A DNA stretch of 64,000 nt from Clostridia bacterium (GTDB lineage: Bacteria > Bacillota > Clostridia > Oscillospirales > CAG-272). Shown one piece after another: positions 8,668 through 17,577 of this stretch. Position numbers and translations under genes: made by a program. The stretch spans positions 27,403 to 91,402 of the forward strand of contig JAFUJB010000002.1 in assembly GCA_017473865.1 (NCBI GenBank). The letters are read 5' to 3'. The stretch's first letter is position 1. Each line of letters begins with the position of its first letter. The notes below the pieces were generated by a model. It did no database searches and was not told where the DNA came from. It saw only the letters and a program-made list of their open reading frames with translations.

Positions 8668-11433
8668 TTATTCAGTTTCTTCGGTATTTTCTGTTTTTTC
8701 TTGTTTATCGGAAACTTTTTCAACTTCGGAAAAATCAAAGTTCTGATAGAATTCGTCTATTGATTCTTTAACCTTTAATGCTTTCTTTTTTCTGGATTTT
8801 TTGATTGAAAGATCAAGTATAACGATGACGGCAAAGAGTATAATGCCCATACAAGAAATGACAGAGCCCTGAACGAAGCAGTCGGGCAGATATTTCAGCT
8901 CAAGCACGTGTTCGCCCTGAGGGATCTCGGCTGCGAGCAGGGAATTAGCCGTCATTGTGAGCGGCAGTTCTTCTCCATCACAAATTATATGCCATCCCTC
9001 GTCGTAGGGAATTGACGTAAAGAGCAGTTCTTCTTTTTCATCAACGGTAATCTTTCCTTTAAAATAGGTAGCCGTATATTCGTCGATAGCAAAGCTGTTT
9101 TCGTTAAGTCTTGCAAATACGTCTTTAAATACCTCTGTATCAAGCGACCAGAAATATTTTTGATCGCGCAGAATATAGAGGTTTTCGTCTTGAAGAGTTG
9201 CTCTCAGTTTTACGGTTTCGTCTTCGTCAAAGCTGCCGAGAGAAATAATGCGGTCTGTCTCATTATCAAAGAAGGTGCCCCAATCTCTGTTATTAAGCGA
9301 AAGATCGACCTTTCTCGGATAGTCTGAAGGGTAGAAGAAGAATATCTCGTCTGTCGTACCCGCCGTAAACATATAGCTTATCGAGGCGTCGAGCGACGTA
9401 TTCATAGGGGTATATTTTAGATATTCGTGAGTTGCATATTCCGAGCGTGTATTCTGCAAAGATTCCGTTACGTTTTCAATCGGCTTGAAAAGCATAACCG
9501 TTTCTTTTTCGCCGAGCATAGCCGTAACAGTAGCGTTAAGAAGCTCAAAAGGAGTGGAGAAGAAATTAAAATCAACCTCTTCCATCTGTGTGGACACCGC
9601 AAACGCAATGCTCATTGCATAGGGGTTTTTGTATATTCTGTGGTCGTCGGTTTTGTGTATTTGTTCGTAGAGCTCGCTGTTTTGGTCTGTATCGATTATA
9701 TACTTAATGCCAAGCAGCGAATCGGAAACAGGAGTACCGCCGAGGTATTTCGACCAGTGGGATTTAGACGAATAACCAAGCTGGTTAAGAAGCTTGATAA
9801 CCGAAGCATTCAGCGTTGACGTAGAGCTTGACAGACCGTTTATATCGAGGGTCATATTGTCATTGGTTTTTCTGTGCGACGTTTTTTCCATACGGTAGAA
9901 CGAATCGTCTTTGTTATGGATATAGTCGACAAGCGGATCAAGCTCATCAATAAACTCTCTGTACGACGTTCTTGAACTGAAAACGACGTCTCTGTCGAGC
10001 GAATCGAGGTTTAGATAGCCGTTAATAAGCAGTTCGGTCGAAACGATAATTGCAAGAATAAGAGCGGTGAAATTTTCGCCTTTTTCTTTGTGATGGAAAT
10101 AAAGGGTAATAAGATAAACACCGGCGAGTATAAGACTGAGCCAGATGCACAGAATGCCGTCAATATATTCATACTCCTGATTTTGCACTGATACGATAAT
10201 AAATATAAGAGCAAGGCAAACCGCGACTACGTGGTTAAACTTTATCTCTTTTATAAAGCAAAACGCCTTATGCGCAAAGGTAACCATCAAGAAACACAGC
10301 ATAAAGCTGTAACGGTAGTTGAGCCAGTTAGGGTTCTGCAGTCCGTGCCAGAATATGTCGATTGTCGAGCCGGAGAAAGAGAAGAGTAGTGCTGAAAGTA
10401 TAAGCGCGGACCATATTTTTTCACGGGGGGATATTTTTTTCGTGATGAAGTAAATGGGGAGAAGTATGAGCGTAAGTACTCCGCAGTATATAAACGGCAG
10501 TCCGCTCGGACGTACGGTGTCGTACGAGTTGGGGAGCATTTTTGCAAAAAGCTCAAAGAAATTGAACTTAGTATTTAAGTCGTATTTCGGATCTGAAAAA
10601 TCGTTCTTGCCGAATTTAAGAGAGTAGTATACGGTAAAGATTATTACTGCCGCCATCGCTATGGCAATAAGCGAGAAAAGCAATATACGCAAGAATGATT
10701 TAATGAAGTGATACGATTCGCCGGTTTCATTGTATTCATCCGAATATCCGTATGCAAAATAATAGAAGAATGAATACAGAACAATGAAAATGCAGACCAT
10801 ATAACCAATATAGAAATTGGACATAACGGTGATTGCAAGTATAATTGTATACAGGATATACTTCTTTTTGTTTATAAGACTTTCAAGACCGAGAATAAGA
10901 ATGGGCAAGAAGAGTAAAGCGTCTATCCACATTGTGTTGTGGCCGTTAACGACAGCGTACGCCGTAAGCGCGTACATTGTTGAAAAAATAACGGTTGCAA
11001 ACCTATTTTTTGCTCTGCCCGAGTAGTGAAGATATACGGCAAAGTTAAAGCCGGAGAGACCTGCTTTAAGAATAAATATGGTAAGGAGAGCTTCCGTTAT
11101 GGATTTTTCGGGGAAGAATGCGATTAGGAGGTTAAAGGGGCTTGCAACGTAATATGCAAACATACCCATAAATTCGCCGCCCATAGCTCTTTGCCACGAA
11201 TAGAGCAGACTGCCGTCGCCGTGCAAAATGTCGCGCAGTTCTTCAAAGAAATACACGTACTGTGCGTTCAGGTCGAGTACAAGTACCGATTCTTCGCCTA
11301 ATGGGTATACGTCTCTCAAGAGATAGATTATTAAAAACAGCAGTGCGGGAACTGCAAATGCCAAAAGAAGATACGGGCTGAATCTGATTTTTTTGTCTTG
11401 TTTTATTTCAGTTGATAAATTCAAATCCGTCAT
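8668..11433 (-). CDS. YfhO family membrane protein (GT-C type)
   Basis: 921 residues. A first membrane helix at about 22-42 is followed by the acidic loop VLDLNAQYVYFFEEL (about 53-67), then many hydrophobic helices to about residue 460, an outward C-terminal domain and a last membrane helix near 870-890 with a charged tail. This matches YfhO (Pfam YfhO), polytopic proteins linked in other Firmicutes to glycosylation of lipoteichoic acid or other surface polymers using lipid-linked sugars. Activity here is inferred. Its ATG overlaps the stop of the DUF951 gene in an ATGA arrangement, so the two are translationally coupled. Confidence 0.88.
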   Translation of the reverse strand: MTDLNLSTEIKQDKKIRFSPYLLLAFAVPALLFLIIYLLRDVYPLGEESVLVLDLNAQYVYFFEELRDILHGDGSLLYSWQRAMGGEFMGMFAYYVASPFNLLIAFFPEKSITEALLTIFILKAGLSGFNFAVYLHYSGRAKNRFATVIFSTMYALTAYAVVNGHNTMWIDALLFLPILILGLESLINKKKYILYTIILAITVMSNFYIGYMVCIFIVLYSFFYYFAYGYSDEYNETGESYHFIKSFLRILLFSLIAIAMAAVIIFTVYYSLKFGKNDFSDPKYDLNTKFNFFELFAKMLPNSYDTVRPSGLPFIYCGVLTLILLPIYFITKKISPREKIWSALILSALLFSFSGSTIDIFWHGLQNPNWLNYRYSFMLCFLMVTFAHKAFCFIKEIKFNHVVAVCLALIFIIVSVQNQEYEYIDGILCIWLSLILAGVYLITLYFHHKEKGENFTALILAIIVSTELLINGYLNLDSLDRDVVFSSRTSYREFIDELDPLVDYIHNKDDSFYRMEKTSHRKTNDNMTLDINGLSSSTSTLNASVIKLLNQLGYSSKSHWSKYLGGTPVSDSLLGIKYIIDTDQNSELYEQIHKTDDHRIYKNPYAMSIAFAVSTQMEEVDFNFFSTPFELLNATVTAMLGEKETVMLFKPIENVTESLQNTRSEYATHEYLKYTPMNTSLDASISYMFTAGTTDEIFFFYPSDYPRKVDLSLNNRDWGTFFDNETDRIISLGSFDEDETVKLRATLQDENLYILRDQKYFWSLDTEVFKDVFARLNENSFAIDEYTATYFKGKITVDEKEELLFTSIPYDEGWHIICDGEELPLTMTANSLLAAEIPQGEHVLELKYLPDCFVQGSVISCMGIILFAVIVILDLSIKKSRKKKALKVKESIDEFYQNFDFSEVEKVSDKQEKTENTEETE

Positions 11434-11645
11434 ATATTATCCTCTCCTTTTTTGCATAAAGCGTATTCGACTTTTTTTATATTTTTTTCAAGCTTTACAC
11501 GCGGAACTGTAAGGTCGTGCCCGCATCCCGTACATTTTATTCTTATATCGCTGCCTGTACGCAAAACCTCAAACGAGGAAGAGCCGCAGGGGTGCTTTTT
11601 TTTCATAATGAGCGTATCGCCCTTTTCGAACTTCGGAATGTTCAA
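11430..11645 (-). CDS. DUF951 family small protein
   Basis: 71 residues. The segment KKKHPCGSSSFEVLRTGSDIRIKCTGCG is diagnostic for DUF951, with three Cys (one in HPCG and a CxxC pair) that could form a zinc site. The function is unknown. The start is a TTG with GAGAGG about 10 bp upstream, and no ATG is available in frame. It is the first gene of a two-gene operon with the YfhO protein, overlapping it by four bases. Confidence 0.85.
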   Translation of the reverse strand: MNIPKFEKGDTLIMKKKHPCGSSSFEVLRTGSDIRIKCTGCGHDLTVPRVKLEKNIKKVEYALCKKGEDNI

Positions 11646-11685
11646 AACAAGTACCTCTCAAGTAGTATTATTTCTACAAACATAA

Positions 11686-11714
11686 ATTATATCATAAATG
11701 GAGATTATTGTAAA
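11686..11714 (-). promoter_or_regulatory. SigA-type promoter of the DUF951-yfhO operon
   Basis: Minus strand TTTACA at 11714-11709, 17-bp spacer, TATAAT at 11691-11686. Confidence 0.7.
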
Positions 11715-11732
11715 TAAATTATTTGTTAAAGA

Positions 11733-11760
11733 TTGCAAAAAGTAAAAAACGTGATAGAAT
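11733..11760 (+). promoter_or_regulatory. SigA-type promoter of cinA
   Basis: TTGCAA, 16-bp spacer, TAGAAT. It ends 37 bp before the cinA ATG. Confidence 0.6.
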
Positions 11761-11797
11761 ATATAATAAGAATATGATCAAAACGGAGTAAGGTAAG

Positions 11798-13042
11798 ATG
11801 AAAATTAATTGCGCGGAAATACTTTGCGTTGGAACCGAAATACTTATCGGTGATATAGTCAACACCAACGCGGCATATATATCAAAAAGACTTGCGGCGC
11901 TGGGGGTTAACCAATACCATCAGGGCGTTGTGGGAGATAACCCGCAGAGACTGAAGATTTTTTTGAAGGAAGCATTAGATAGGGCTGACCTTGTTATATT
12001 AACGGGCGGACTTGGCCCCACCTATGACGATTTGACCAAAGAGACAGTTGCTGAAATTATGGGCAAAAAAATGGCGCTTCACCAAGAGTCGTATGAAAGA
12101 CTAAAGGAATTTTTCGTACAGCGTAATATCGAAATGACGGAAAACAACGTAAAGCAGGCGTATATGCCTGAAGAATGTATGGTTTTGCAGAACGACTGGG
12201 GAACCGCTCCGGGAGCTATTATAGAAAATAAAGAAGAAAATAAGGCGGCGATAATTCTTCCCGGTCCCCCGCGGGAGATGAAACCTATGTTCGAAAAATA
12301 CGTCGTGCCTTATATTGAAAGCCTGAGCGATAGCGTATTTACGAGCAAAAATGTAAATATTTTCGGTATGGGCGAGTCAAAGGTTGAGAGCATACTGATT
12401 GATTTAATGCAGAACTCAACCAATCCTACGGTTGCCCCCTACGCCGCAGACGGCGAGGTAAGACTGCGCGTTACGGCAAAAACCGCAGAAAAAGAGGAGG
12501 GCGAAAAGCTTTGCTCTGAGATGATCGAAAAACTTATGCAGACCGAAGTCGGCAAATATATATACGGGGTAGATACGACGGTTGAAGAAGCTCTGGTAAA
12601 AAAGCTTACCGAAAAAAACAAGAAGATAGCGGTGGCGGAATCGTGTACGGGAGGGCTTGTTACGGGCAAAATAACAAGCGTCAGCGGTTCGTCTGCCGTT
12701 CTTGACGGAAGCGTAGTCTCTTATGCTAATGAAATAAAAGCAAGTCTGCTGAACGTTGAGAAAAACGTACTCGATACGTTTGGAGCAGTGTCTGAACAGT
12801 GTGCTTTGCAGATGGCGGACGGCGTAAGAAAGCTTATGAACGCCGATATAGGAATAAGTATCACGGGAATTGCGGGACCTACGGGAGGAACTCCTGAAAA
12901 GCCGGTAGGTACTGTATACATTGCGGTCAGCACAGAAGAGGGAAGTGAGTGTCAAATGCTTACCCTCAGAAACAACGGTCGCGAATACGTAAGAAACGTA
13001 TCGGCAAAGAACGTTTTGCATCTTGCTATGAATGCATTTTGA
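11798..13042 (+). CDS. cinA: CinA family protein (nicotinamide-nucleotide amidase)
   Basis: 414 residues with both usual domains. The N-terminal molybdopterin-binding-like domain has VGTEILIGDIVNTN and TGGLGPTYDDLT (about residues 70-81). The C-terminal CinA domain (about 255-414) has AESCTGG and ITGIAGPTGGTPEKPVGTVYIAV. By family knowledge the C-terminal part deamidates NMN for pyridine-nucleotide recycling, and the N-terminal part may act as ADP-ribose pyrophosphatase. In Gram-positives cinA can be co-expressed with recA in competence, but recA is not adjacent here. Single-gene unit between a promoter and a strong terminator. Confidence 0.95.
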   Translation: MKINCAEILCVGTEILIGDIVNTNAAYISKRLAALGVNQYHQGVVGDNPQRLKIFLKEALDRADLVILTGGLGPTYDDLTKETVAEIMGKKMALHQESYERLKEFFVQRNIEMTENNVKQAYMPEECMVLQNDWGTAPGAIIENKEENKAAIILPGPPREMKPMFEKYVVPYIESLSDSVFTSKNVNIFGMGESKVESILIDLMQNSTNPTVAPYAADGEVRLRVTAKTAEKEEGEKLCSEMIEKLMQTEVGKYIYGVDTTVEEALVKKLTEKNKKIAVAESCTGGLVTGKITSVSGSSAVLDGSVVSYANEIKASLLNVEKNVLDTFGAVSEQCALQMADGVRKLMNADIGISITGIAGPTGGTPEKPVGTVYIAVSTEEGSECQMLTLRNNGREYVRNVSAKNVLHLAMNAF

Positions 13043-13054
13043 GTAAAAACAATA

Positions 13055-13096
13055 TGTCTGTATACGGCGGAGTCCGTATACAGACAATTTTTTTAT
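13055..13096 (+). terminator. Terminator of cinA
   Basis: A perfect 13-bp stem (TGTCTGTATACGG with its complement) is followed by a run of seven T. Confidence 0.88.
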
Positions 13097-13113
13097 TTTT
13101 ATTGAAAAATGTA

Positions 13114-13142
13114 TTGACAAAAGAAAGGTAATGTGCTATGAT
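13114..13142 (+). promoter_or_regulatory. SigA-type promoter of the amino-acid ABC transporter operon
   Basis: Consensus TTGACA, 17-bp spacer, TATGAT. The leader to the ATG at 13228 is about 80 bases, and I see no named riboswitch in it. Confidence 0.8.
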
Positions 13143-13227
13143 ACGTACATCGACTTTATCAAAGTAAAGTAATAAAGCGACAGAACATGATTAAAGCGTC
13201 AAAAAAGGCGCTTCGGAGGTACTTATT

Positions 13228-14028
13228 ATGAAAAAAATATTATCATTGGTTATGAGCGTTTTGCTCATTATCGGAACGGTTTTCGCATTTGCATCTTGCG
13301 GCAAAAAAGATGACAACAAGCTTGTTTGCGGTGTAACACTTTTTGAAAACATGAATGAAAAAGACGAAAACGGCAACTGGACAGGTTTTGAATCCGAATT
13401 CGCAATTGAAGTTGGTAAGATTCTCGGTATGGAAGTTGAATTCCAGATCATCGACTGGGGACAGAAGTACAATGAGGTTAACTCCGGCGCAATCGACTGC
13501 ATTTGGAACGGTTTTACTGCAAACTCCAGCGATGACGGCATCAAAAGATCCGATCTCGTTGATTTCTCATACGGCTATATGCTCAACCAGCAGTGCATCG
13601 TTGTTAAGAAGGACAAAGTTGATACATACAAGACAGAAGCTGACCTCAGCGGTAAGAAGGCTTGCGTTGAAGGCGGTTCTGCAGGCGCGGCATACGCTAA
13701 AACCGTAACAGACGAAGACAAGATCTTTACGGCAACAGCTCAGATCAATGCTTTCACAGAGGTTAAGTCGGGAGCTGTAGATTTCATCGTTGTTGACATT
13801 CTTCTTGCTCAGAATATCTGCGGTAAGGGAGACTATGAAGACCTCGCAATCGTTGAAGCGATCGAGCTCGAATCCGAGATCTATGCGGTTGGCTTCAAAA
13901 AGGGCTCTGACCTTACAGAAAAGGTAAACGCAGCAATCAAGACTCTCGAAAAAAATGGCAAACTTATGGAGCTCGCAAAGAAATACGGCTTTGAAAACGT
14001 ACTTAAGGTTACCGAAACGATCGAATAA
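13228..14028 (+). CDS. Polar amino-acid ABC transporter substrate-binding lipoprotein
   Basis: 266 residues. A signal peptide ends in FASC with the lipidated Cys at about 24, tethering it outside the membrane. The mature part is a family 3 solute-binding protein: FESEFAIEVGKILG, DCIWNGFTAN and the GKKACVEGGSAGAAY hinge region are characteristic. These proteins capture polar amino acids such as Glu, Gln, Cys or Arg for the ABC importer; the ligand is not clear. TCGGAGGT precedes the ATG. First gene of a three-gene operon with the permease 34 bp downstream. Confidence 0.93.
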   Translation: MKKILSLVMSVLLIIGTVFAFASCGKKDDNKLVCGVTLFENMNEKDENGNWTGFESEFAIEVGKILGMEVEFQIIDWGQKYNEVNSGAIDCIWNGFTANSSDDGIKRSDLVDFSYGYMLNQQCIVVKKDKVDTYKTEADLSGKKACVEGGSAGAAYAKTVTDEDKIFTATAQINAFTEVKSGAVDFIVVDILLAQNICGKGDYEDLAIVEAIELESEIYAVGFKKGSDLTEKVNAAIKTLEKNGKLMELAKKYGFENVLKVTETIE

Positions 14029-14062
14029 TAAAGGGTAACATTAATAAAAAGGAAATATAGTA

Positions 14063-14707
14063 ATGGGATTTTGGGAAGTAACATTAAGTTTGCTTGGCGG
14101 ACTTAAATACACCTGCCTGATATTTGCGCTAACACTCGTGTTAGCGCTTCCTTTAGGTTTGGTGATAGCTTTCGGCTCAATGTCAAAATTCAAGCCGTTT
14201 GCTTATCTTGTAAAAACATTTGTATGGATCATACGCGGTGTACCGCTTATGCTTCAGGTCATCATATTTTTCTACGTGCCGGGATTTCTTCTCGGAACAC
14301 CCCTTCTTTCGCGTTTTGCCTCGGTAATTGCAGCGTTTGTAATCAACTACGCCTGTTATTTTTCCGAGATCTACCGCGGCGGAATCGAGAGTATTCCGAA
14401 AGGACAGTATGAAGCGGGACAAGTGCTTGGTATGACCAAGACTCAGGTTTTTTTCAAGGTTGTACTTATGCAGGTCGTCAAGAGAATTCTTGCACCTATG
14501 TCAAATGAGGTTATAACGCTTGTTAAGGATACTGCTCTTGCGAGAGTAATTATGATCGTTGAAGTGATTCAGGCAGCGCAGAACTTTGCGGCATACGGAC
14601 TTATGTGGCCTCTGTTCTATACAGCGGTTTTCTATCTCGCATTCGTTGGCTTACTTACCATTCTTTTTGGTTGGTTTGAAAAGAAGCTTGACTACTATAG
14701 GATATAG
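14063..14707 (+). CDS. Polar amino-acid ABC transporter permease
   Basis: 214 residues with five predicted membrane segments, the normal HisM/GlnP size. The cytoplasmic EAA-type loop RGGIESIPKGQYEAGQ lies near 105-120 and contacts the ATPase. Only one permease gene is present, so it probably forms a homodimer. AAGGAAATA precedes the ATG. A curious 22-bp perfect palindrome (14126-14147) occurs inside codons for alternating Ala, Leu, Thr and Val, and is probably a coding accident. Confidence 0.93.
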   Translation: MGFWEVTLSLLGGLKYTCLIFALTLVLALPLGLVIAFGSMSKFKPFAYLVKTFVWIIRGVPLMLQVIIFFYVPGFLLGTPLLSRFASVIAAFVINYACYFSEIYRGGIESIPKGQYEAGQVLGMTKTQVFFKVVLMQVVKRILAPMSNEVITLVKDTALARVIMIVEVIQAAQNFAAYGLMWPLFYTAVFYLAFVGLLTILFGWFEKKLDYYRI

Positions 14708-14725
14708 GTTTGAAAGGAGCTTTTT

Positions 14726-15505
14726 ATGGCAGTTTTTGAAGCAAGAAATATAATAAAAAGTTTCGGCAAGACCGAGGTTCTCAAAGGCGTCAGCTTTTCA
14801 ATTGAAAAGGGCGAAGTGTTGTGTGTTATCGGTTCGAGCGGAAGCGGTAAGACCACTCTTTTGCGCTGTGTAAACTTCCTTGAAACTCCTGATGTTGGGC
14901 GGTTTTATCTGAATGGAGATCTCTTATTTGATGCGGCTGACAAAAAAGCGAAGACCGACGAGGAGATAAGACAAAAGCGTCTGCATTTCGGACTCGTTTT
15001 CCAGTCTTTTAACCTTTTTCCGCAGTATACTGCTTTGGAAAACGTATCTCTTGCCCCCCTTCTTCATGCAAAGGAGCGTCCCGATTATAAGGAGAATAAA
15101 AAACAGATAAGAGAAGAAATTTTATCTCATTCCTCTGACCTTCTCAGAAAAGTAGGACTCGGGGACAAGATGGATAATTACCCCTGTCAGATATCGGGCG
15201 GTCAGCAGCAACGTGTTGCAATTGCCCGTGCGCTTGCTCTTAAACCTGACGTACTCTGTTTTGACGAGCCAACGTCGGCGCTTGACCCTGAAATTACCGT
15301 TGAAGTTCTTGCAGTAATGAAAGAGCTTGCGGCGGAGGATATGACAATGCTTGTTGTAACTCACGAAATGGGATTTGCAAGAGAAGTATCTGATAAGGTA
15401 ATCTTTATGGACGAGGGCGTAATTGCCGAGCAGGGAAACGCAAAAGAAGTATTTGACAATCCTCAGTCAAAGAGACTTCAGGAATTTTTAAGTGTAATGA
15501 AATAA
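14726..15505 (+). CDS. Polar amino-acid ABC transporter ATP-binding protein
   Basis: 259 residues with all ABC motifs: Walker [10 protein letters not shown] (36-44), Q-loop near [10 protein letters not shown], signature [14 protein letters not shown] (about 155-168), Walker [10 protein letters not shown] (about 174-182) and the switch His in VVTHEM. It hydrolyses ATP in the cytosol to drive the permease encoded 18 bp upstream. AAAGGAGC precedes the ATG. Last gene of the operon, followed by a terminator. Confidence 0.96.
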   Translation: MAVFEARNIIKSFGKTEVLKGVSFSIEKGEVLCVIGSSGSGKTTLLRCVNFLETPDVGRFYLNGDLLFDAADKKAKTDEEIRQKRLHFGLVFQSFNLFPQYTALENVSLAPLLHAKERPDYKENKKQIREEILSHSSDLLRKVGLGDKMDNYPCQISGGQQQRVAIARALALKPDVLCFDEPTSALDPEITVEVLAVMKELAAEDMTMLVVTHEMGFAREVSDKVIFMDEGVIAEQGNAKEVFDNPQSKRLQEFLSVMK

Positions 15506-15539
15506 ACAATGCGGATATGTACCGCTAGTTTTTAAAAAA

Positions 15540-15569
15540 AGTATGGGTTTGCTTGCCCATACTTTTTTG
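15540..15569 (+). terminator. Terminator of the amino-acid transporter operon
   Basis: AGTATGGG and CCCATACT pair around eight bases, followed by TTTTTT. Confidence 0.8.
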
Positions 15570-15587
15570 TTATAAGGTAATTTTAAG

Positions 15588-15632
15588 GCTCTCCCCGCGG
15601 GAGAGCTGTCAGCGCAGCAGACTGAGAGGGGA
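15588..15632. repeat. Short copy of the CTCTCC/GGGAGAG intergenic repeat end
   Basis: Read on the minus strand this has AGTCTGCTGCGCTGACAG followed by the CTCTCCC hairpin. It matches the left inverted end of the repeat at 2861, where the same parts occur in the same order. Only one end is present, so it is a solo end or remnant. Confidence 0.65.
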
Positions 15633-15642
15633 AAAACAAAAA

Positions 15643-15674
15643 ATCACGGCACACCCGAACGGGTATTCCGTGAT
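15643..15674 (-). terminator. Terminator of the ClC gene (exact twin of the hairpin at 17642)
   Basis: An interrupted stem (ATCACGG...CCGTGAT with ACCCG/CGGGT inside) is followed on the minus strand by TTTTTTGTTTTT. The 32 bases are identical to 17642-17673. Confidence 0.8.
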
Positions 15675-15729
15675 TATGATGCGAGTGTTCACGACGAAAC
15701 TAATCAAAAGTTGAAGTTAAAGCCGGATT

Positions 15730-17331
15730 CTATTCGAGACGCATGATTTTGTCAATTTCTTCGCATTGGTCTCCGACCAGCACTTCAAATTCGTTAGCGG
15801 TTGCCACGGGATCATAGGTCGTATAATGTACGGTAAGGATATCCCCCTCGGCAATTCCTATCTTGTTTGTTTTGTTTGGGCCTCTTTCTATTGACAGCAT
15901 AGTGCAGGAAGCGGGCCAAAGAATGTCACGGATGTCCTTGTCGATTACGAAGGATCCTTTGTATACAGTCAGCGGCACCTCGATAACATGAGGCATTTTT
16001 CCCTTATGGATCGCATGCGCTTTTGATTTAATGACCGTGCTTGTAAAGTCGGAGAGGCCGGATACCTCAACCATAATAAATGCAGCCGTAACGGCAGCGG
16101 TTAACAAAAGAATATTATTAAAACCGCCGAGCGATTCAAATGCGAATAGGCATGCAGTCACAGGAATACGCATAGATGCTCCTAAAAACGACACCATACC
16201 GATGACAACCAAAAGAGCGTAATATTCTTCACTTATAAAGTTGAGCGATATAAACAACTCGGCGCAAATCGTGCCCAAAATAGCACCAAAGGCAAGTGTG
16301 GGAAGGAAAATACCGCCCGTAACTCCGGCAGTATTTGATACCATCATAAAAATAGCGCGTATGATGAAAAAGCTGATGAGAAGATACCAGAAGTTTTCTG
16401 TCTCAAGGCGATGTTCGCCGATAAGATGCTCTATAAGATGGTGTCCTGATCCGAGTATTTTCGAGAAGAAGAAACCCACAAGGGAGACAAACGCAAAAAT
16501 AACAGGAAGCTTAATCTTTACAGAAAGGGATTTAAGCTTTTTTCTTAAAAAAATATCTACGAGATTATAGAGTTTGATAAAGAGTATTGAGCATACACCG
16601 CACAAGAGTCCGATAATTATAGGTATGTAGATCAGATTGAGAGGGAGTGTGGGGAGCAGGCTCGTTTCAAAAAGAGTGGCGGATTCCATACCAAAAGCAG
16701 CTAAAAGATGTGACATCAATTGGCTGACAATAACAGAGACGGAAACGACCGAAAAAAGAAGCGGAGAAAAGGTCTTGTGTAATTCTTCCATCGAAAACAT
16801 TACCGCGGTTATGGGTGATCCCGTTGCCAATGCAAAGCCAGAAGCAGCACCGCCGACCATCATATAACGTCGCCATCCTCGGTGTTTTTTTCTGCCGACA
16901 ACTTGAATAACGCCGTCACCGATCGCGGTACCCATCTGCACACAAGGTCCTTCCGTTCCAAGCGGAACGCCGACAAGAAACGTGATCAATGCAGAAATAG
17001 GAAGAAAGAAAATGCTTTTTACCCAGTTGAAATTTACGATTCCGCGTATTGCCGCAATCGACGTGGGGATGCCTCCTCCGCGACAACTGTGTGAGAATGT
17101 TATTATAAGGCTTGCGATGAATCCCATAAGAAGAGCGCCGGCAATCAGCAAGGGGAGAAACCGTGGCTCGTGCTGTACCTTTTCATATAGTCTTTCGGAT
17201 AATTCCACAACATAGCTTGAGGCAATTTTGAAGGCAATGACAAAGAGCGATGAAACAACTCCCGTGATGATAGAAAACACAAGACAAGGGATAAGAAGAT
17301 TTTTTATGTAATGAGAGCGATATTTGTTCAT
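15730..17331 (-). CDS. ClC-family chloride channel / Cl-/H+ antiporter with C-terminal RCK_C domain
   Basis: 533 residues from ATG 17331. The frame is open to 17412, but that lies upstream of the predicted promoter (17370-17398), so the shorter start is chosen. Selectivity-filter motifs are readable: GGGIPTS (85-91, normally GSGIP), GTEGP (125-129, normally GREGP) with gating Glu127, and GSPITAVMFSMEEL (171-184), where Glu183 aligns with the proton glutamate of the E. coli antiporter. That argues for an exchanger rather than a channel. The last 80 residues look like an RCK_C (TrkA-C) ligand-binding domain. It is flanked by two identical hairpins. Confidence 0.9.
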   Translation of the reverse strand: MNKYRSHYIKNLLIPCLVFSIITGVVSSLFVIAFKIASSYVVELSERLYEKVQHEPRFLPLLIAGALLMGFIASLIITFSHSCRGGGIPTSIAAIRGIVNFNWVKSIFFLPISALITFLVGVPLGTEGPCVQMGTAIGDGVIQVVGRKKHRGWRRYMMVGGAASGFALATGSPITAVMFSMEELHKTFSPLLFSVVSVSVIVSQLMSHLLAAFGMESATLFETSLLPTLPLNLIYIPIIIGLLCGVCSILFIKLYNLVDIFLRKKLKSLSVKIKLPVIFAFVSLVGFFFSKILGSGHHLIEHLIGEHRLETENFWYLLISFFIIRAIFMMVSNTAGVTGGIFLPTLAFGAILGTICAELFISLNFISEEYYALLVVIGMVSFLGASMRIPVTACLFAFESLGGFNNILLLTAAVTAAFIMVEVSGLSDFTSTVIKSKAHAIHKGKMPHVIEVPLTVYKGSFVIDKDIRDILWPASCTMLSIERGPNKTNKIGIAEGDILTVHYTTYDPVATANEFEVLVGDQCEEIDKIMRLE

Positions 17332-17369
17332 ATTATAACTGATCCTAATTTTTAAAGTCACGTCCGCAT

Positions 17370-17398
17370 ATTGTAGCACAAACATTGAGTATTTGCAA
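17370..17398 (-). promoter_or_regulatory. SigA-type promoter of the ClC gene
   Basis: Minus strand TTGCAA at 17398-17393, 17-bp spacer, TACAAT at 17375-17370. Confidence 0.65.
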
Positions 17399-17470
17399 TA
17401 ATAAATTATCATTTTGCAAAGGAAAATGAAATAATATGGCAGTTATTTTGATTGCACCTATTTGACCTAG

Positions 17471-17566
17471 TTTTTCATTCCCATTACATTGGTCGATGGA
17501 AATGCCGCATATGCAGGGAAATATTCCGATACTGTTACGTTTATAGCTCTTTGGGAGGATAAATAA
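17471..17566 (+). pseudogene. Remnant of the C-terminus of a secreted beta-rich protein
   Basis: After an in-frame TAG the frame reads FFIPITLVDGNAAYAGKYSD, then TVTFIALWEDK and stop. The AGxYSDTVTF ending resembles C-termini of small secreted beta-sandwich proteins of Firmicutes. No start or upstream body is present, so it looks like a leftover tail. The family call is a guess from pattern only. Confidence 0.35.
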
Positions 17567-17577
17567 GGAGGGATAGA

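Noticed and set aside
12416-13120. Minus-strand frame of 234 codons across the end of cinA.
   Set aside because: Antisense to CinA's conserved C-terminal domain, with Cys/Tyr/Arg-rich low-complexity translation.
14126-14147. Perfect 22-bp palindrome (10-bp arms, TC centre) inside the amino-acid permease gene.
   Set aside because: It lies wholly in codons for Ala-Leu-Thr-Leu-Val-Leu-Ala-Leu of the first-helix region; no second copy or promoter context was found.
17331-17412. Extended N-terminus of the ClC protein (27 extra residues).
   Set aside because: The predicted promoter (17370-17398) lies inside it, and the shorter start fits the family.
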